The notes: generated by a model not told the origin, from the letters alone. A DNA stretch of 64,000 nucleotides from an uncultured Roseibium sp. (GCF_947496995.1 NZ_CANMFD010000009.1:36399-100398); one strand, 5' to 3'; positions 7,838 through 17,487 are shown, numbered from the stretch's first letter. A program made the numbers and translations.

Positions 7838-9808
7838 CTACCTCAGATCCGGCGGCAGGGCTTCCTCGACAAAGGCCGCAACCGCTTCGTCGAGACCCAT
7901 GGAAGTCTGGTCCTTGGAACCGAGACGACGGATATTCACCGTCCGCTCTTCCGCCTCGCGCATGCCGCAGACGACAATTGCCGGAACCTTGGCGAGCGAG
8001 TGTTCGCGGACCTTGTAGTTGATCTTCTCGTTGCGGAAGTCGGTTTCCACCTTCAGGCCCTTGGCCTTCAGAAGATCGGCAACTTCCTGACCGTAGGCAT
8101 CGGCCTCGGAGGTAATGGTCGCCACGACCACCTGCAGCGGCGCGAACCACAGCGGGAAATGACCGGCATAGTTCTCGATCAGGATGCCGAGGAACCGCTC
8201 CATGGAGCCGCAGATCGCCCGGTGGATCATCACCGGCGTCTTCTTCTCGCCGTCGCGGTCCACATAGAAGGCGCCGAAGCGCTCCGGCAGATTGAAATCG
8301 ACCTGGGTCGTTCCGCACTGCCATTCCCGGCCGATCGCGTCCCGAAGCGTATATTCGAACTTGGGTCCGTAGAATGCGCCCTCGCCCGGCAGAATATCGG
8401 TTTTCACCCGGCCTTCCGACTGCTCCTCGATCTGTTTGAGAACCGCGCCCATAACCTCTTCGGCATGGTCCCACATCTCATCGGTGCCGACGCGCTTTTC
8501 CGGGCGGGTCGACAGTTTGACGACGATCTCGTCAAAACCGAAATCCTTGTAGACCGACAGGATCAGGTCGTTGATCTTCAGGCACTCGTCCGCCAGTTGC
8601 TCCTCGGTGCAAAACACATGCGCATCGTCCTGGGTGAAGCCGCGCACACGCATCAAGCCGTGCAACGCCCCGGAAGGCTCGTAGCGGTGGACGACACCGA
8701 ACTCGGCCAGGCGCAGAGGCAGGTCGCGGTAGCTCTTGAGCCCGTGCTTGAAGATCTGAACATGCCCCGGGCAATTCATCGGCTTCAGCGCGAAGACACG
8801 CGTGTCCTCCGCTTCCGGGTCCGCGGACTGCACCGAGAACATGTTCTCCTTGTACCAGCCCCAGTGACCGGAGGTTTCCCAAAGCGAGGTATGCAGGATC
8901 TGCGGCGCATTCACCTCCTTGTAGGTGTCCTTCAGGACGCGGCGCTTGTAGGCGATGAGCGTCTGGAACATGTCCCAGCCGTTCGGATGCCAGAAGACGA
9001 CGCCCGGCCCTTCTTCCTGGAAGTGGAAGAGATCCATTTCCCGGCCGAGCTTGCGGTGGTCGCGCTTTTCGGCCTCCTCCAGCATGTGAAGATAGGCCTT
9101 CAATTCCTTCTCGTTATGCCACGCAGTCGCGTAGATACGCGTCAGCATCTCGTTGTCGGAATCGCCGCGCCAGTAGGCGCCGGCAACCTTCATCAGCTTG
9201 AAGGCGTCGCCGATCTGCCGGGTGGAAACCATATGCGGCCCCCGGCACAGATCGAGCCACTGGCCCTGCTTGTAGATCTTGAGTTCCTGGTCTTCGGGGA
9301 TCGCGTCGACAAGTTCGACCTTGTAGGCCTCGCCCTTGGCGGCGAAGTAGCGCTTGGCTTCCTCGCGGGACCAGATTTCCTTGGTGAACTGCGCGCCGCG
9401 CGCGATGATCTCGCGCATCTTCTTTTCGATGACCGGCAGCTCTTCGGGCGTGAAGGGCCAGTCGTCACCGCTGTCGGGATGCACGCGCTTGAAATCGTAA
9501 TAAAAGCCATTCTCGATCACCGGACCGATTGTGACCTGGGTACCCGGCCACAATTCCTGCACCGCTTCGGCCATCACATGGGCCGCATCGTGACGGATCA
9601 GCTCAAGCGCGCGCGGATCGTCGCGGGTGACGATCTCGATCTTGTGGCTGGTGCCGATGGGGTCGGTGAGATCTTTCAGCTCCCCGTCCAAGGTCATTGC
9701 TACAGCCTTCTTGGCGAGCGACTTGGAGATGCCTTCGGCGACAGCAAGACCGGTAATGCCTGCTTCGTAGTCGCGCACGGAATTGTCGGGGAAAGTCAGT
9801 TGGATCAT
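7838..9808 (-). CDS. thrS: Threonyl-tRNA synthetase
   Basis: Charges tRNA-Thr with threonine in the cytoplasm. At 656 residues it is full length. Order of domains: TGS domain (about 1-60), editing domain with HDAAHVMAEA and the later CRGPHMV, class II catalytic core with the MNCPGH zinc-site cysteine and motif 2 RGFTQDDAHVF, then the C-terminal anticodon-binding domain. The start is set at MIQLTFPD because the longer frame adds ten residues not seen in the family. The upstream ATP-grasp gene is on the same strand with a 136-base gap. A 615-codon frame on the opposite strand is a GC shadow. Confidence 0.97.
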   Translation of the reverse strand: MIQLTFPDNSVRDYEAGITGLAVAEGISKSLAKKAVAMTLDGELKDLTDPIGTSHKIEIVTRDDPRALELIRHDAAHVMAEAVQELWPGTQVTIGPVIENGFYYDFKRVHPDSGDDWPFTPEELPVIEKKMREIIARGAQFTKEIWSREEAKRYFAAKGEAYKVELVDAIPEDQELKIYKQGQWLDLCRGPHMVSTRQIGDAFKLMKVAGAYWRGDSDNEMLTRIYATAWHNEKELKAYLHMLEEAEKRDHRKLGREMDLFHFQEEGPGVVFWHPNGWDMFQTLIAYKRRVLKDTYKEVNAPQILHTSLWETSGHWGWYKENMFSVQSADPEAEDTRVFALKPMNCPGHVQIFKHGLKSYRDLPLRLAEFGVVHRYEPSGALHGLMRVRGFTQDDAHVFCTEEQLADECLKINDLILSVYKDFGFDEIVVKLSTRPEKRVGTDEMWDHAEEVMGAVLKQIEEQSEGRVKTDILPGEGAFYGPKFEYTLRDAIGREWQCGTTQVDFNLPERFGAFYVDRDGEKKTPVMIHRAICGSMERFLGILIENYAGHFPLWFAPLQVVVATITSEADAYGQEVADLLKAKGLKVETDFRNEKINYKVREHSLAKVPAIVVCGMREAEERTVNIRRLGSKDQTSMGLDEAVAAFVEEALPPDLR

Positions 9809-9944
9809 CGTTTTTCTCCTGCTCACTCCTGCAGACAAGGCAGGTAAGCTGTTCTAAGGAATTGCAACGGGCCGGGAATACGGGATTCAGGATAATCCGG
9901 CAACCTTTTCCGAAGGTTTCCTTACGTTTAATATCGGAAGGCGC

Positions 9945-11411
9945 TCACCTGACTTCAAGTCGGCGGACAAACCAGCGGATGAGCCGCTCCCAGACCGTAT
10001 CCTTTTCGGCAAGATCTTCCACGCCGTGATCGAGGTTGGGATTGTCGTTGATTTCGATGACAACGACCCGGTCGTCTATCATTTTCAGGTCCACCCCGTA
10101 AAAACCGTCACCGATCAGACGGGCGGCTCGTACGGCGATATCGACAACGGCCGGCGGGGCTTCCGCCAGAGAAAAAGTCGCAAACCCGCCTTCGACCGAT
10201 TTCTTGCCGGCCTCGTGACGCACGATCTGCCAGTGTTTCTTGGCCATCTGGTACTGACAGGCAAACAGCGGTTCGCCGTCGAGCACCCCGATGCGCCAGT
10301 CGAAATCGGTCGGACAATATTCCTGCGCCAGCAAAATGGCGCTCTCCTGAAAGAGCTCCTTCAGTTTCTCCCGGATCGGCTCGGCTCCGGCGACACGGAA
10401 AACACCCCGGCTGAAGGATCCGTCCGGGATCTTGAGCACCACCGGCGATCCGAGTTGTTCCTCCAGATCGCCCGCCTCCTTGAGGGAAGACAGCACGATT
10501 GTCTTCGGCGTCGCGATGCCGTTGCTGTTCAGGAGTTCCGTCAGATAGACCTTGTTGGTGCAGCGGATCATCGACACCGGATCGTCGATGACCGGCATGC
10601 CTTCCTGAACCGCCCGGCGGGCGAAACGGTAGGTGTGATTGTCGATATTCGTGGTCTCGCGGATAAACAGCGCATCGAATTGCGCCAGCCTGTCGAGATC
10701 GCCCTTGCCGATGGGAACCACTTCCACACCCTGGCGTGCGGCGACCCTGGCCATATGCCTGAGCGAGGCAATGCTGGACGGGGGCAGTTCCTCCTTCGGA
10801 TCGGACAGGACAGCCAGGGAGTATTTCATCGTCGCCCGCTGCTTCGGGGCCCGCCACGGCCGCGTCGTGTAGGTTTCAACGGCACTCAGAAAAAGCGACC
10901 GCTCCCCGGGCGCCAGGCCGTCCACGGCAAGAACGCCTATCCGCTTGATGCTGCGCCACTCGCCCGGCTCCAGCATGACTTCCAGAACCGGGGCCCGGAA
11001 CCAGTCGAAAAGCAGGCGGGCAAACGGTTCCAGCGCCGGCTCGCCGGTCTGGCCGAGATGGACAAGCATGCGCCTCACGCCATCGGCGTCTTCGGCTGCC
11101 ATCTTGCGCAGCCCCCTGTTCAGCTTGTCCTCCAGTTCCGGCAGGGCGTGCTGATAGAGCTGCTTGCGTGAAAGCTCGATCATCGTTTCGACGGCCGGAA
11201 CGACGCGGTGCTGACGGGCTTCCGCCAGCAGCGAGGCATAATAGCCGGCGCCCTGGTAGCCATAAGACCGCGACAGGTTCAGGATTGACGGATTGGCTCC
11301 GGCAAACAGCTTCGGATGCATGAGATATTCATGCACCGTCATCACCTTGTGCGGTGTCTCGGCGTTTGAAACATCCTTCAGATTGTCGACCAGAATGACC
11401 CAGGAGGACAT
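9945..11411 (-). CDS. RimK-like ATP-grasp ligase
   Basis: A 488-residue ATP-grasp enzyme expected to form a peptide or amide bond between a carboxylate and an amine using ATP. The N-terminal about 200 residues match the RimK-like N-terminal domain that accompanies these proteins (SSWVILVDN, then LSRSYGYQGAGYYASLL). The C-terminal ATP-grasp fold has VVLKIPDGSFSRGVF (nucleotide lysine and glycine loop), DWRIGVLDGEPLFACQY, and the metal-binding VVIEINDNPNLDHGVED. The start at 11411 gives only a 4-base gap to the preceding GNAT-C39 gene, so the two are one transcript. The substrate is unknown; modification of a peptide or protein terminus is the family-level expectation. Confidence 0.82.
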   Translation of the reverse strand: MSSWVILVDNLKDVSNAETPHKVMTVHEYLMHPKLFAGANPSILNLSRSYGYQGAGYYASLLAEARQHRVVPAVETMIELSRKQLYQHALPELEDKLNRGLRKMAAEDADGVRRMLVHLGQTGEPALEPFARLLFDWFRAPVLEVMLEPGEWRSIKRIGVLAVDGLAPGERSLFLSAVETYTTRPWRAPKQRATMKYSLAVLSDPKEELPPSSIASLRHMARVAARQGVEVVPIGKGDLDRLAQFDALFIRETTNIDNHTYRFARRAVQEGMPVIDDPVSMIRCTNKVYLTELLNSNGIATPKTIVLSSLKEAGDLEEQLGSPVVLKIPDGSFSRGVFRVAGAEPIREKLKELFQESAILLAQEYCPTDFDWRIGVLDGEPLFACQYQMAKKHWQIVRHEAGKKSVEGGFATFSLAEAPPAVVDIAVRAARLIGDGFYGVDLKMIDDRVVVIEINDNPNLDHGVEDLAEKDTVWERLIRWFVRRLEVR

Positions 11412-11415
11412 GGGA

Positions 11416-12546
11416 TCAGGGTTCCTTTCGTATGAGCACCTGCGCACGAACGCCGCCGCGACCCCAGCGGGCCATACGGTCGAATTCGGCGAATGGAACG
11501 GGAATATTGGCGGCATCCGCCGGGCTTTCATGGCGGTCGTGCTCAAGCCAGGGGTCATGCAGGATCAGATGCCGATCGTCGACGTCATGGACCAGAACCC
11601 AGTGCGGAACCTTCTCACCGAACATCCGGTAACCGGAGATCAGAACGATCGCCATCGCCCCGGCGGAAACATGTTTTGCAAGGCTGAGCGCATCATGCGG
11701 CTTGGTAGAGCGGGAGACGCCAAGCTTTTTCGCTTCGGCACGGTAGCCTTCCTGCACCAGGATCAGCACCTTGCGTTTTTCCGGGTCCCGCACCGAGGAC
11801 ACGAATAGCGGTTCATCGGGAGACAATCGCACTTCCGCCAAAAGCCCGCGGCGGACAAGCGCATTGGCAAGGCCGAAGGGGCCGCAACCGCCATGACCGG
11901 CGGCGAGATAGATTGTCGTCGCTTCGCGCCACAGCGTCAGTTCCTGCAGCGGGCCGGCGGAAAATGTCCTGTCGAAATGCCGGATCGCCATCAGCGCGCA
12001 GGCGGGCCCGCAGGTGAAATCGGTGGTCTGCGAATAATAGGGCGCCCTGCCGGCGCCCAGATCCGGCCCGTGAAGAAGCCTTTCCATGCGAAGAGCCGCG
12101 CAGCCGTCGTCGTAGTAGTTCTCGACACGTCCGAGAGTGCGGTAGCCGTTTGTTTCATAGAGGCGCATTGCGGCATCATTGTCTGCCCGCACCTCAAGGC
12201 GCAGGACAATCCTGTCCGCCTCGAACGCCGCCGCTTCCGCGGCTTTCAGCAGCCTCGCTCCCAGCCCCCTGCCCCGGCAGTCCGCGTCAAGCGCAAGCGA
12301 ATAAAGCCGCGCCAGCACCGTGCCCCGGCGCAGAAGCAAAAGCGCATAGCCGCACAGGCCCGCCTCCCCGCAGGCGACCAGAATACGGGCGCGTGGACTG
12401 TCCACAAACCTGCGGAAACTGCGCCTTGAGATCCGGTCGCCCGAAAAGGCACTGTTCTCAATACGAAGGAGTTCGGCAAGATCGTCTGGATTTGCCGTAC
12501 GGATCTGGATATCCCCGGTTCCGGCCTGGGGAAGAGCCTTGTTCAT
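11416..12546 (-). CDS. GNAT acetyltransferase fused to a C39-like peptidase
   Basis: A 376-residue fusion. Residues 14-155 form a GNAT N-acetyltransferase domain with the acetyl-CoA loop RGRGLG at 91-96 and a RIVLRLEVRADN strand. Residues 165-375 form a C39/papain-like peptidase with all catalytic positions: Gln173 (oxyanion hole), Cys179 in TDFTCGPACA, His315 in PHWVLV and Asp331 in HDPW. No signal peptide, so it acts in the cytoplasm. It is immediately upstream of the RimK-like ligase. Known analyses of amidoligase systems place GNAT, ATP-grasp and papain-like peptidases together in peptide-modifying operons; the product here is unknown. Confidence 0.82.
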   Translation of the reverse strand: MNKALPQAGTGDIQIRTANPDDLAELLRIENSAFSGDRISRRSFRRFVDSPRARILVACGEAGLCGYALLLLRRGTVLARLYSLALDADCRGRGLGARLLKAAEAAAFEADRIVLRLEVRADNDAAMRLYETNGYRTLGRVENYYDDGCAALRMERLLHGPDLGAGRAPYYSQTTDFTCGPACALMAIRHFDRTFSAGPLQELTLWREATTIYLAAGHGGCGPFGLANALVRRGLLAEVRLSPDEPLFVSSVRDPEKRKVLILVQEGYRAEAKKLGVSRSTKPHDALSLAKHVSAGAMAIVLISGYRMFGEKVPHWVLVHDVDDRHLILHDPWLEHDRHESPADAANIPVPFAEFDRMARWGRGGVRAQVLIRKEP

Positions 12547-12783
12547 GGCGCCCTGAAAGACCCCAGTCGTCCGGTGCGCCGCACCCGGTTTCCATCCATG
12601 ATTGGCGACGGCCCGGAACGGCGCTGATGCCAGCGTGCTGCCTTCCCCGGAACCTGTCGACGGCCTTTGCCGAATACACCTAATTTCACAGACTGTCTTT
12701 CGGTTTTTTCAACCTGCAACAGATTTTCGTCAGCACCTCGCGCGCGGCTGACGAAGAAGCGTTCCTTCATCCCCTGCCTGTTG

Positions 12784-14568
12784 CTACGAGGCCGCTTTTG
12801 CCCGGTCTTTCCCCGCCTTGCTCAAGGCCGCGTCGCGGACTTTTTTGGCGACGGCTTCTACTCCGCCGCGCGTATCGCGGATCATTGCGAGATCCTCTTC
12901 TCCCGTTCCGTCCATCGGCGAGATCGCCAGATCGGTGTAGCTGCGCCGGTCCGGGGAGGATTTGACCTTCCTGTAGATCCGGTAGACCCGCCAGGTGGCG
13001 GACGCATAGGCCCAGTGCTTTGCAACGATATCCAGCAGATAGCGCGCATAAAAACCGACCGGATTTTCGACCGGCAGGCCGCTGCGCCGGTCCTTGCGGA
13101 CCTTCAGGCGAAAATAGCCGCCTTCAAGAGGATGCACGCCTTCACATTGCACCATCAGCCGGAACCACATCATCAGAAACAGCTTGTTGCCGGGCCGGCC
13201 TTTCCTGTGTGCGGCGGCCCTGCGCAGGACGGTCTCGATATGATCGTCGGAGTAGTAGCTTTCCCAGGCCTGTTGGTAGGCCTCCTCCCAGTCCGTGTCG
13301 CTCATCCGGGGATGATGGGTCACACGGTGATTGAGGTCGTATTTGTTGAGATCCGGGTCCATCCAGATCCCTTTCGACAACAGCACCTTGTGGTCCTCCG
13401 ATCCCGGAAGCGGGGTCAGGTAGAAGAATTCCAGCAGGTCGAGCGGCAGTTCCTTCTTGATGATTTCGACATCGCGCAGAACCGATGCCTTCGTGTCGCC
13501 CGGAAAGCCGATAATGTAGCCGGCATAGGTGGTCACGCCCTGGGCGCGCCACTTCTGCAGCATTTCCCGGTACTCGGTGATCTTGTTCTGGCGCTTCTTG
13601 GCGGCAAGCAGATTGTCCGGATTGATGTTCTCCAGGCCGATAAAGGCCCGGTTCACCCCGGCCCGTGCCGCCTTTTCGATGAAATTTTCGATCCGGTGAC
13701 AGAGCGTATCCACCTGGATGATGAACTTGATGTCAAAGCCCTCTCCCTCCCGCAGGGCGATCAGCCGGTCGAACAGCGGTTCCCAGTCGCGGTTGCGGGC
13801 GAAATTGTCGTCGGTGATGAAGAACCGGTTGATCCCCTGGGCATAATTGTCCCGGATGATCTGTTCCAGGTCGTCGGCCGACCGGAACCGGCTCTTGCGG
13901 CCCTGAACATTTATGATGGTGCAGAAGGAACACTGAAACGGACAGCCGCGGCCGAGATCGAAACTGGAATGGGACCCGGCCGTGAAGCGGATATGTTTGG
14001 GCGGCAGGATCGGTGTCGGCTCCCCCTGAAGCGACGGCAGATCCGCCATGAAGTTGTAGAGCGGTTTCAGATCATCCGCAAAGGCATCGCGGAAAACCTG
14101 GTCCAGTCGTCGCTCTTCCGCCTCCCCGGCAAACAGGCTGACGCCCTCTTCCTGCAGGCGGACCATTTCCCCGGGCATTTCCTCAAGCATGGAGATACAG
14201 CCCGAGACATGAAACCCGCCGATGGCGACCTGCAGACCTTCCTTCAGGAACTTCCTGGCGAGATCCTCGGCTCTTGGAAACTGGTTCGATTGAACCCCGA
14301 CAAGTGCGATCAGGGCCTTGCCGCCTCGCCTGCGGATTTCCCTCGCGATCTTTTGCGGCCGCACCCGCTTGTTGGTTTCGTCATAGGTTTCGAGATGAAT
14401 CCGGACGTCTTCACCCAGCACCCGGCGCTCTTTTGCAGCTTCCGCCAGGCCGTTCAGGCTTGCAAGCGTGTTGGAGGGAATGGCCGAGCGCAGCCACTGG
14501 ATCGGATAGCCGTCATCATCATAGTGGGTCGGCTTGATCATCACGAAATGGAAGTCGCTTGCGTCCAT
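12784..14568 (-). CDS. Radical SAM protein with B12-binding domain
   Basis: A 594-residue radical SAM enzyme. The N-terminal about 180 residues look like a cobalamin-binding Rossmann domain (VMIKPTHYDDDGYP, IALVGVQSNQFPRA, QVAIGGFHVSG). The radical SAM core follows with the cluster motif CPFQCSFC (CxxxCxxC), then FFITDDNFARN and FIGLENINPDN. The C-terminal about 150 residues are a family-specific tail. The start at 14568 is preferred because AAGGTGG lies about 8 bases ahead; an ATG two codons upstream is the alternative. It precedes the GNAT-C39/ATP-grasp pair on the same strand with a 237-base gap. Reaction unknown. Confidence 0.8.
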   Translation of the reverse strand: MDASDFHFVMIKPTHYDDDGYPIQWLRSAIPSNTLASLNGLAEAAKERRVLGEDVRIHLETYDETNKRVRPQKIAREIRRRGGKALIALVGVQSNQFPRAEDLARKFLKEGLQVAIGGFHVSGCISMLEEMPGEMVRLQEEGVSLFAGEAEERRLDQVFRDAFADDLKPLYNFMADLPSLQGEPTPILPPKHIRFTAGSHSSFDLGRGCPFQCSFCTIINVQGRKSRFRSADDLEQIIRDNYAQGINRFFITDDNFARNRDWEPLFDRLIALREGEGFDIKFIIQVDTLCHRIENFIEKAARAGVNRAFIGLENINPDNLLAAKKRQNKITEYREMLQKWRAQGVTTYAGYIIGFPGDTKASVLRDVEIIKKELPLDLLEFFYLTPLPGSEDHKVLLSKGIWMDPDLNKYDLNHRVTHHPRMSDTDWEEAYQQAWESYYSDDHIETVLRRAAAHRKGRPGNKLFLMMWFRLMVQCEGVHPLEGGYFRLKVRKDRRSGLPVENPVGFYARYLLDIVAKHWAYASATWRVYRIYRKVKSSPDRRSYTDLAISPMDGTGEEDLAMIRDTRGGVEAVAKKVRDAALSKAGKDRAKAAS

Positions 14569-14675
14569 ATCCATTCCACCTTTCGGTTGATGGATAGAGC
14601 GTCGCACCCACATTCCTTAACGTCAACTGAATTGCAGCGAAGACGGCAGACACCGATGCAATTTCGACGGTCAGC

Positions 14676-15032
14676 TCAGTCCAGCCGGTGTTCCTCGGCG
14701 ATATGGTCACCCGTCCAGCGGCCGTAGCGCCAGGGCGTCCACCAGCGCGCGTTTTCGGGCAAGGTCTCCGGCAGGGGATCAAACCCCGAAGCCCCCCACG
14801 GATTGCACCTGAGGATCCGCGCCAGTCCGATCCAGCCTCCGGTCCAGAAGCCGTATCTGCGGATGGCCTGCTCGGTGTAATCGGAACAGGTGGGCGCATA
14901 GCGGCAGCCCCTGCCCATGAAAAGCGACAGGGAGTGGCGGTAAATCCAGATCAGCCAGATCGCAGCCTGCCCCGCAAGGGAGAGCTGCCTGGAAGTGGCG
15001 TGAGCGGCGCCGTTTTTTGGGGAGGAACACAT
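14676..15032 (-). CDS. yidD: Membrane protein insertion efficiency factor YidD
   Basis: A 118-residue small inner-membrane-associated protein that assists YidC-dependent insertion. The diagnostic CRYAPTCSDYTEQAIRRYG motif and the CNPWGASGFDPLP motif are both intact. The N-terminus is slightly longer than average. In many genomes yidD sits beside yidC/rnpA; here it is next to a NifU-like gene instead, 27 bases downstream of it on the same strand, a common arrangement in alphaproteobacteria. Confidence 0.93.
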   Translation of the reverse strand: MCSSPKNGAAHATSRQLSLAGQAAIWLIWIYRHSLSLFMGRGCRYAPTCSDYTEQAIRRYGFWTGGWIGLARILRCNPWGASGFDPLPETLPENARWWTPWRYGRWTGDHIAEEHRLD

Positions 15033-15059
15033 GTTGTCGAGAAGCGGGCCGCGCCGGCC

Positions 15060-15512
15060 TCAGGCCGCGGCACCCCCTTCTTTCTGTTTCGCTTCGATCT
15101 GATCGAGCGCATCCACGACGGCATCGAACGTCAGCAAGGTGGAGGCGTGCCGGGCCTTGTATTCTCTCACCGGCTCAAGAAATTTCAGGTCTGCGAAGCG
15201 CCCGGCCGGCGGTTTTCCGCCTTCCTTCAGCATTGCCCGCATGGTGTCACGCACCTCGCGCAGCTCCTCCGCCCTCGCCCCGACGACATTTTGCGCCATG
15301 ATGGAGGACGATGCCTGACCGAGGGCGCAGGCCTTCACATCATGGGCGAAATCCGTCACCACACCGTCCTTCAGGCAAAGATCGACGAGAACAGTCGAGC
15401 CGCAGAGTTTGGAATGCGCCTTGGCGGTCGCGTCCGGATGTTCCAGACGGCCGATCCGCGGGATATTTCCGGCAAATTCCAGTATCCTGGCGTTGTAGAT
15501 ATCGTCGAGCAT
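15060..15512 (-). CDS. NifU/IscU-like iron-sulfur scaffold protein
   Basis: A 150-residue protein of the NifU N-terminal fold, used to assemble or transfer Fe-S clusters. It starts MLDDIYNARILEFAGNIPR. Cluster-ligand cysteines are visible in KLCGST and KACALGQASSSIMA; the third position of canonical IscU is less clear, as in the alphaproteobacterial divergent branch. The start at 15512 follows AGAGGCGAGT and removes 17 unconserved residues. It is co-directional with yidD and divergent from folE. Confidence 0.85.
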   Translation of the reverse strand: MLDDIYNARILEFAGNIPRIGRLEHPDATAKAHSKLCGSTVLVDLCLKDGVVTDFAHDVKACALGQASSSIMAQNVVGARAEELREVRDTMRAMLKEGGKPPAGRFADLKFLEPVREYKARHASTLLTFDAVVDALDQIEAKQKEGGAAA

Positions 15513-15811
15513 ACTCGCCTCTTCGTGAATGCCTGTGATACGCGACACATTGATGGCGCACATCTTTCATATATATAGATCAGACGCCACGGCAATTTCG
15601 CAAGAGGCTGAGTGGTCGCAGCCGGTGATTGCAGGAACCGCAGACGCGCTTGCAACCGGCCCGCGCCACCCGCAGACTGTGAGTTGGCTTCGGGACGGAG
15701 TATGATAAGGGTCTGCGGCTTGAAAACCCGATCTTTATGATTGGATGTCATGATCTGTGCACCAACGAGCGCCGTATGACGAGTGACAAAAGTAATATTG
15801 CGAGGATTTCC

Positions 15812-16447
15812 ATGGACGCCGTCCTCAAGCCGGTTGCCAAACCGTTTGAACGCAAGACCCCCGACGAGTTGCATCGTCCGAGCCGGGAAGAGGCGGAGGC
15901 CGCCGTGCGCACCATCCTTGCATGGACGGGCGACGATCCGGACCGCGAAGGCCTTGCCGATACACCCAAGCGGGTCGTCAAGGCGCTGAGCCAGCTCTAC
16001 AGCGGGTATTTCGAGGATCCGGCGGAGCATCTGTCCCGGACCTTCGAGGACGTAGGTGGCTACAAGGATATCGTCCTGGTGCGCGGCATCCCGTTCCATT
16101 CCCATTGCGAACACCACATGCTGCCGTTCATCGGCGAGGCCCATATCGCCTATTATCCGGCCGAGGGCGTCGTCGGACTGTCGAAGCTCGCCCGCGTGGT
16201 CGATATCTATGCCAAGCGGCTGCAGACGCAGGAAAACTTGACGGCGCAGATCGCATCGGTCATTGACGACGCGCTGGCTCCGCGCGGACTGGCTGTGATG
16301 CTGGAAGCAGAGCACCAGTGCATGACCATGCGCGGCATCCAGAAACCGGGGGTCTCCACGATCACCACCCAATTCACCGGCGTTTTCCAGGACGAACCGG
16401 CCGAACAGGCCAAATTCATGACCCTGGTGCGCGGCATGGGCGCTTAA
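15812..16447 (+). CDS. folE: GTP cyclohydrolase I
   Basis: Converts GTP to 7,8-dihydroneopterin triphosphate, the first step of folate synthesis. At 211 residues it is full length. Zinc ligands are Cys99 and His102 in HSHCEHHM and Cys170 in EHQCMTMRG. The HHMLPFIGEAHIAY and GLSKLARVVDIYAKRLQTQE blocks are canonical. The start at 15812 is chosen because GCGAGGA precedes it by six bases; upstream ATGs at 15737 and 15776 lack a ribosome site. It is followed on the same strand by hisI after 47 bases. Confidence 0.95.
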   Translation: MDAVLKPVAKPFERKTPDELHRPSREEAEAAVRTILAWTGDDPDREGLADTPKRVVKALSQLYSGYFEDPAEHLSRTFEDVGGYKDIVLVRGIPFHSHCEHHMLPFIGEAHIAYYPAEGVVGLSKLARVVDIYAKRLQTQENLTAQIASVIDDALAPRGLAVMLEAEHQCMTMRGIQKPGVSTITTQFTGVFQDEPAEQAKFMTLVRGMGA

Positions 16448-16494
16448 ATTTCCCGCCCCTGCCGATCTGTTCTTCTGGCAAGGGTTTTTCCCCA

Positions 16495-16950
16495 ATGTCT
16501 CAAATTGAATTTACCGAACGCGGCGGCAAGAAGGCGGTCGAGGACGGCGATCTTCTGATGCCGAAATATGATGCCGACGGCCTGATCGCCGCCGTGGTCA
16601 CCGATGTCGCGACAGGTGAAGTGCTGATGGTCGGCTACATGAATGCCGAGGCCCTGAAGCGCACCATCGAAACCGGAGAGGCCTGGTACTGGAGCCGCTC
16701 CCGGCAGGAATTCTGGAAAAAGGGCGAGACCTCCGGACAGATCCAGAGCGTCCATGAAATGCTGACCGATTGCGACCAGGACGCCTTGGTGCTCAAGGTC
16801 TCCGTTGCCGGCAACGGCGCCACCTGCCACGTCGGCTACAGATCGTGTTTCTATCGTAAAATCATCAGCACAAATGATGGAGCCGTGCGCCTGGAAAGGA
16901 TCGCTGCGGACAAGGTCTATGACCCGAATGACGTCTACGGAAAAAGCTGA
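16495..16950 (+). CDS. hisI: Phosphoribosyl-AMP cyclohydrolase
   Basis: Third step of histidine synthesis: hydrolyses the adenine ring of phosphoribosyl-AMP. 151 residues, without a HisE fusion, as usual in alphaproteobacteria. The family pattern WYWSRSRQEFWKKGETSGQ is intact. Metal ligands are Cys93 with the acidic DCDQD cluster, and Cys111 and Cys118 in ATCHVGYRSCFY. The ATG at 16495 matches the family N-terminus. A strong hairpin follows at 16987. Confidence 0.95.
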   Translation: MSQIEFTERGGKKAVEDGDLLMPKYDADGLIAAVVTDVATGEVLMVGYMNAEALKRTIETGEAWYWSRSRQEFWKKGETSGQIQSVHEMLTDCDQDALVLKVSVAGNGATCHVGYRSCFYRKIISTNDGAVRLERIAADKVYDPNDVYGKS

Positions 16951-16986
16951 CCTAAGGCTGCCGCAGGACTGAAAAGCTAACGAACG

Positions 16987-17011
16987 AAGGCCGGTCTCGC
17001 AGACCGGCCTT
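16987..17011. terminator. Convergent terminator between hisI and CBS gene
   Basis: AAGGCCGGTCT (16987-16997) pairs perfectly over 11 bases with AGACCGGCCTT (17001-17011) around a CGC loop. It can serve both convergent genes. Confidence 0.7.
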
Positions 17012-17055
17012 ATCCTGTCCTGTTGTCAGGCCCCTGTTTTGTCAGGCCCCAGTTG

Positions 17056-17487
17056 TCAGGCCATGGTGATATAGCTGCGCATCTGTTCGGCTTCGAGCTC
17101 GACCTGTGCGATCTTGAACTTCACCACGTCGCCGATGGATATTACACCGGTGAGCTTGCCGTCCTTGACCACGGGCATGTGCCGGAACCGGCCCTGGGTC
17201 ATCCGTGCCATCACCTCGTTGACACTGTTTTCTTCCGTGCAGGTCATGACATCCTTCGTCATGACTTTCGAGACGGGAAGCTTGAGCGCGGTATCGCCCT
17301 GCGTTCCCACCACACGGACGATGTCGCGTTCGGACACAATGCCCTCGATCGCGTCTTTGCCGTCGTAGACAACGACAGCACCGATCTTGTATTTCGCCAG
17401 GGTTTCACAAACTTCGCTCAACAACACATCACTGCGCACAGTGATCGTGTCATGGCCTTTTCCACTCAAGATTGCGGCAACGGTCAT
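17056..17487 (-). CDS. Two-CBS-domain protein
   Basis: A 143-residue stand-alone tandem CBS protein. CBS 1 covers about residues 8-65 (DTITVRSDVLLSEVCETL, then GIVSERDIVRVV). CBS 2 covers about 75-130 (DVMTCTEENSVNEVMARM, RFRHMPVVKDGKLTGVISIGDVV). Such pairs bind adenosyl ligands (AMP, ATP, SAM) and modulate partner proteins; no partner is adjacent. Cytoplasmic. Confidence 0.88.
   Translation of the reverse strand: MTVAAILSGKGHDTITVRSDVLLSEVCETLAKYKIGAVVVYDGKDAIEGIVSERDIVRVVGTQGDTALKLPVSKVMTKDVMTCTEENSVNEVMARMTQGRFRHMPVVKDGKLTGVISIGDVVKFKIAQVELEAEQMRSYITMA

Noticed and set aside
8000..9847. A 615-codon frame opposite thrS
   Set aside because: Antisense shadow of a highly conserved gene with GC-rich codons; no domain.
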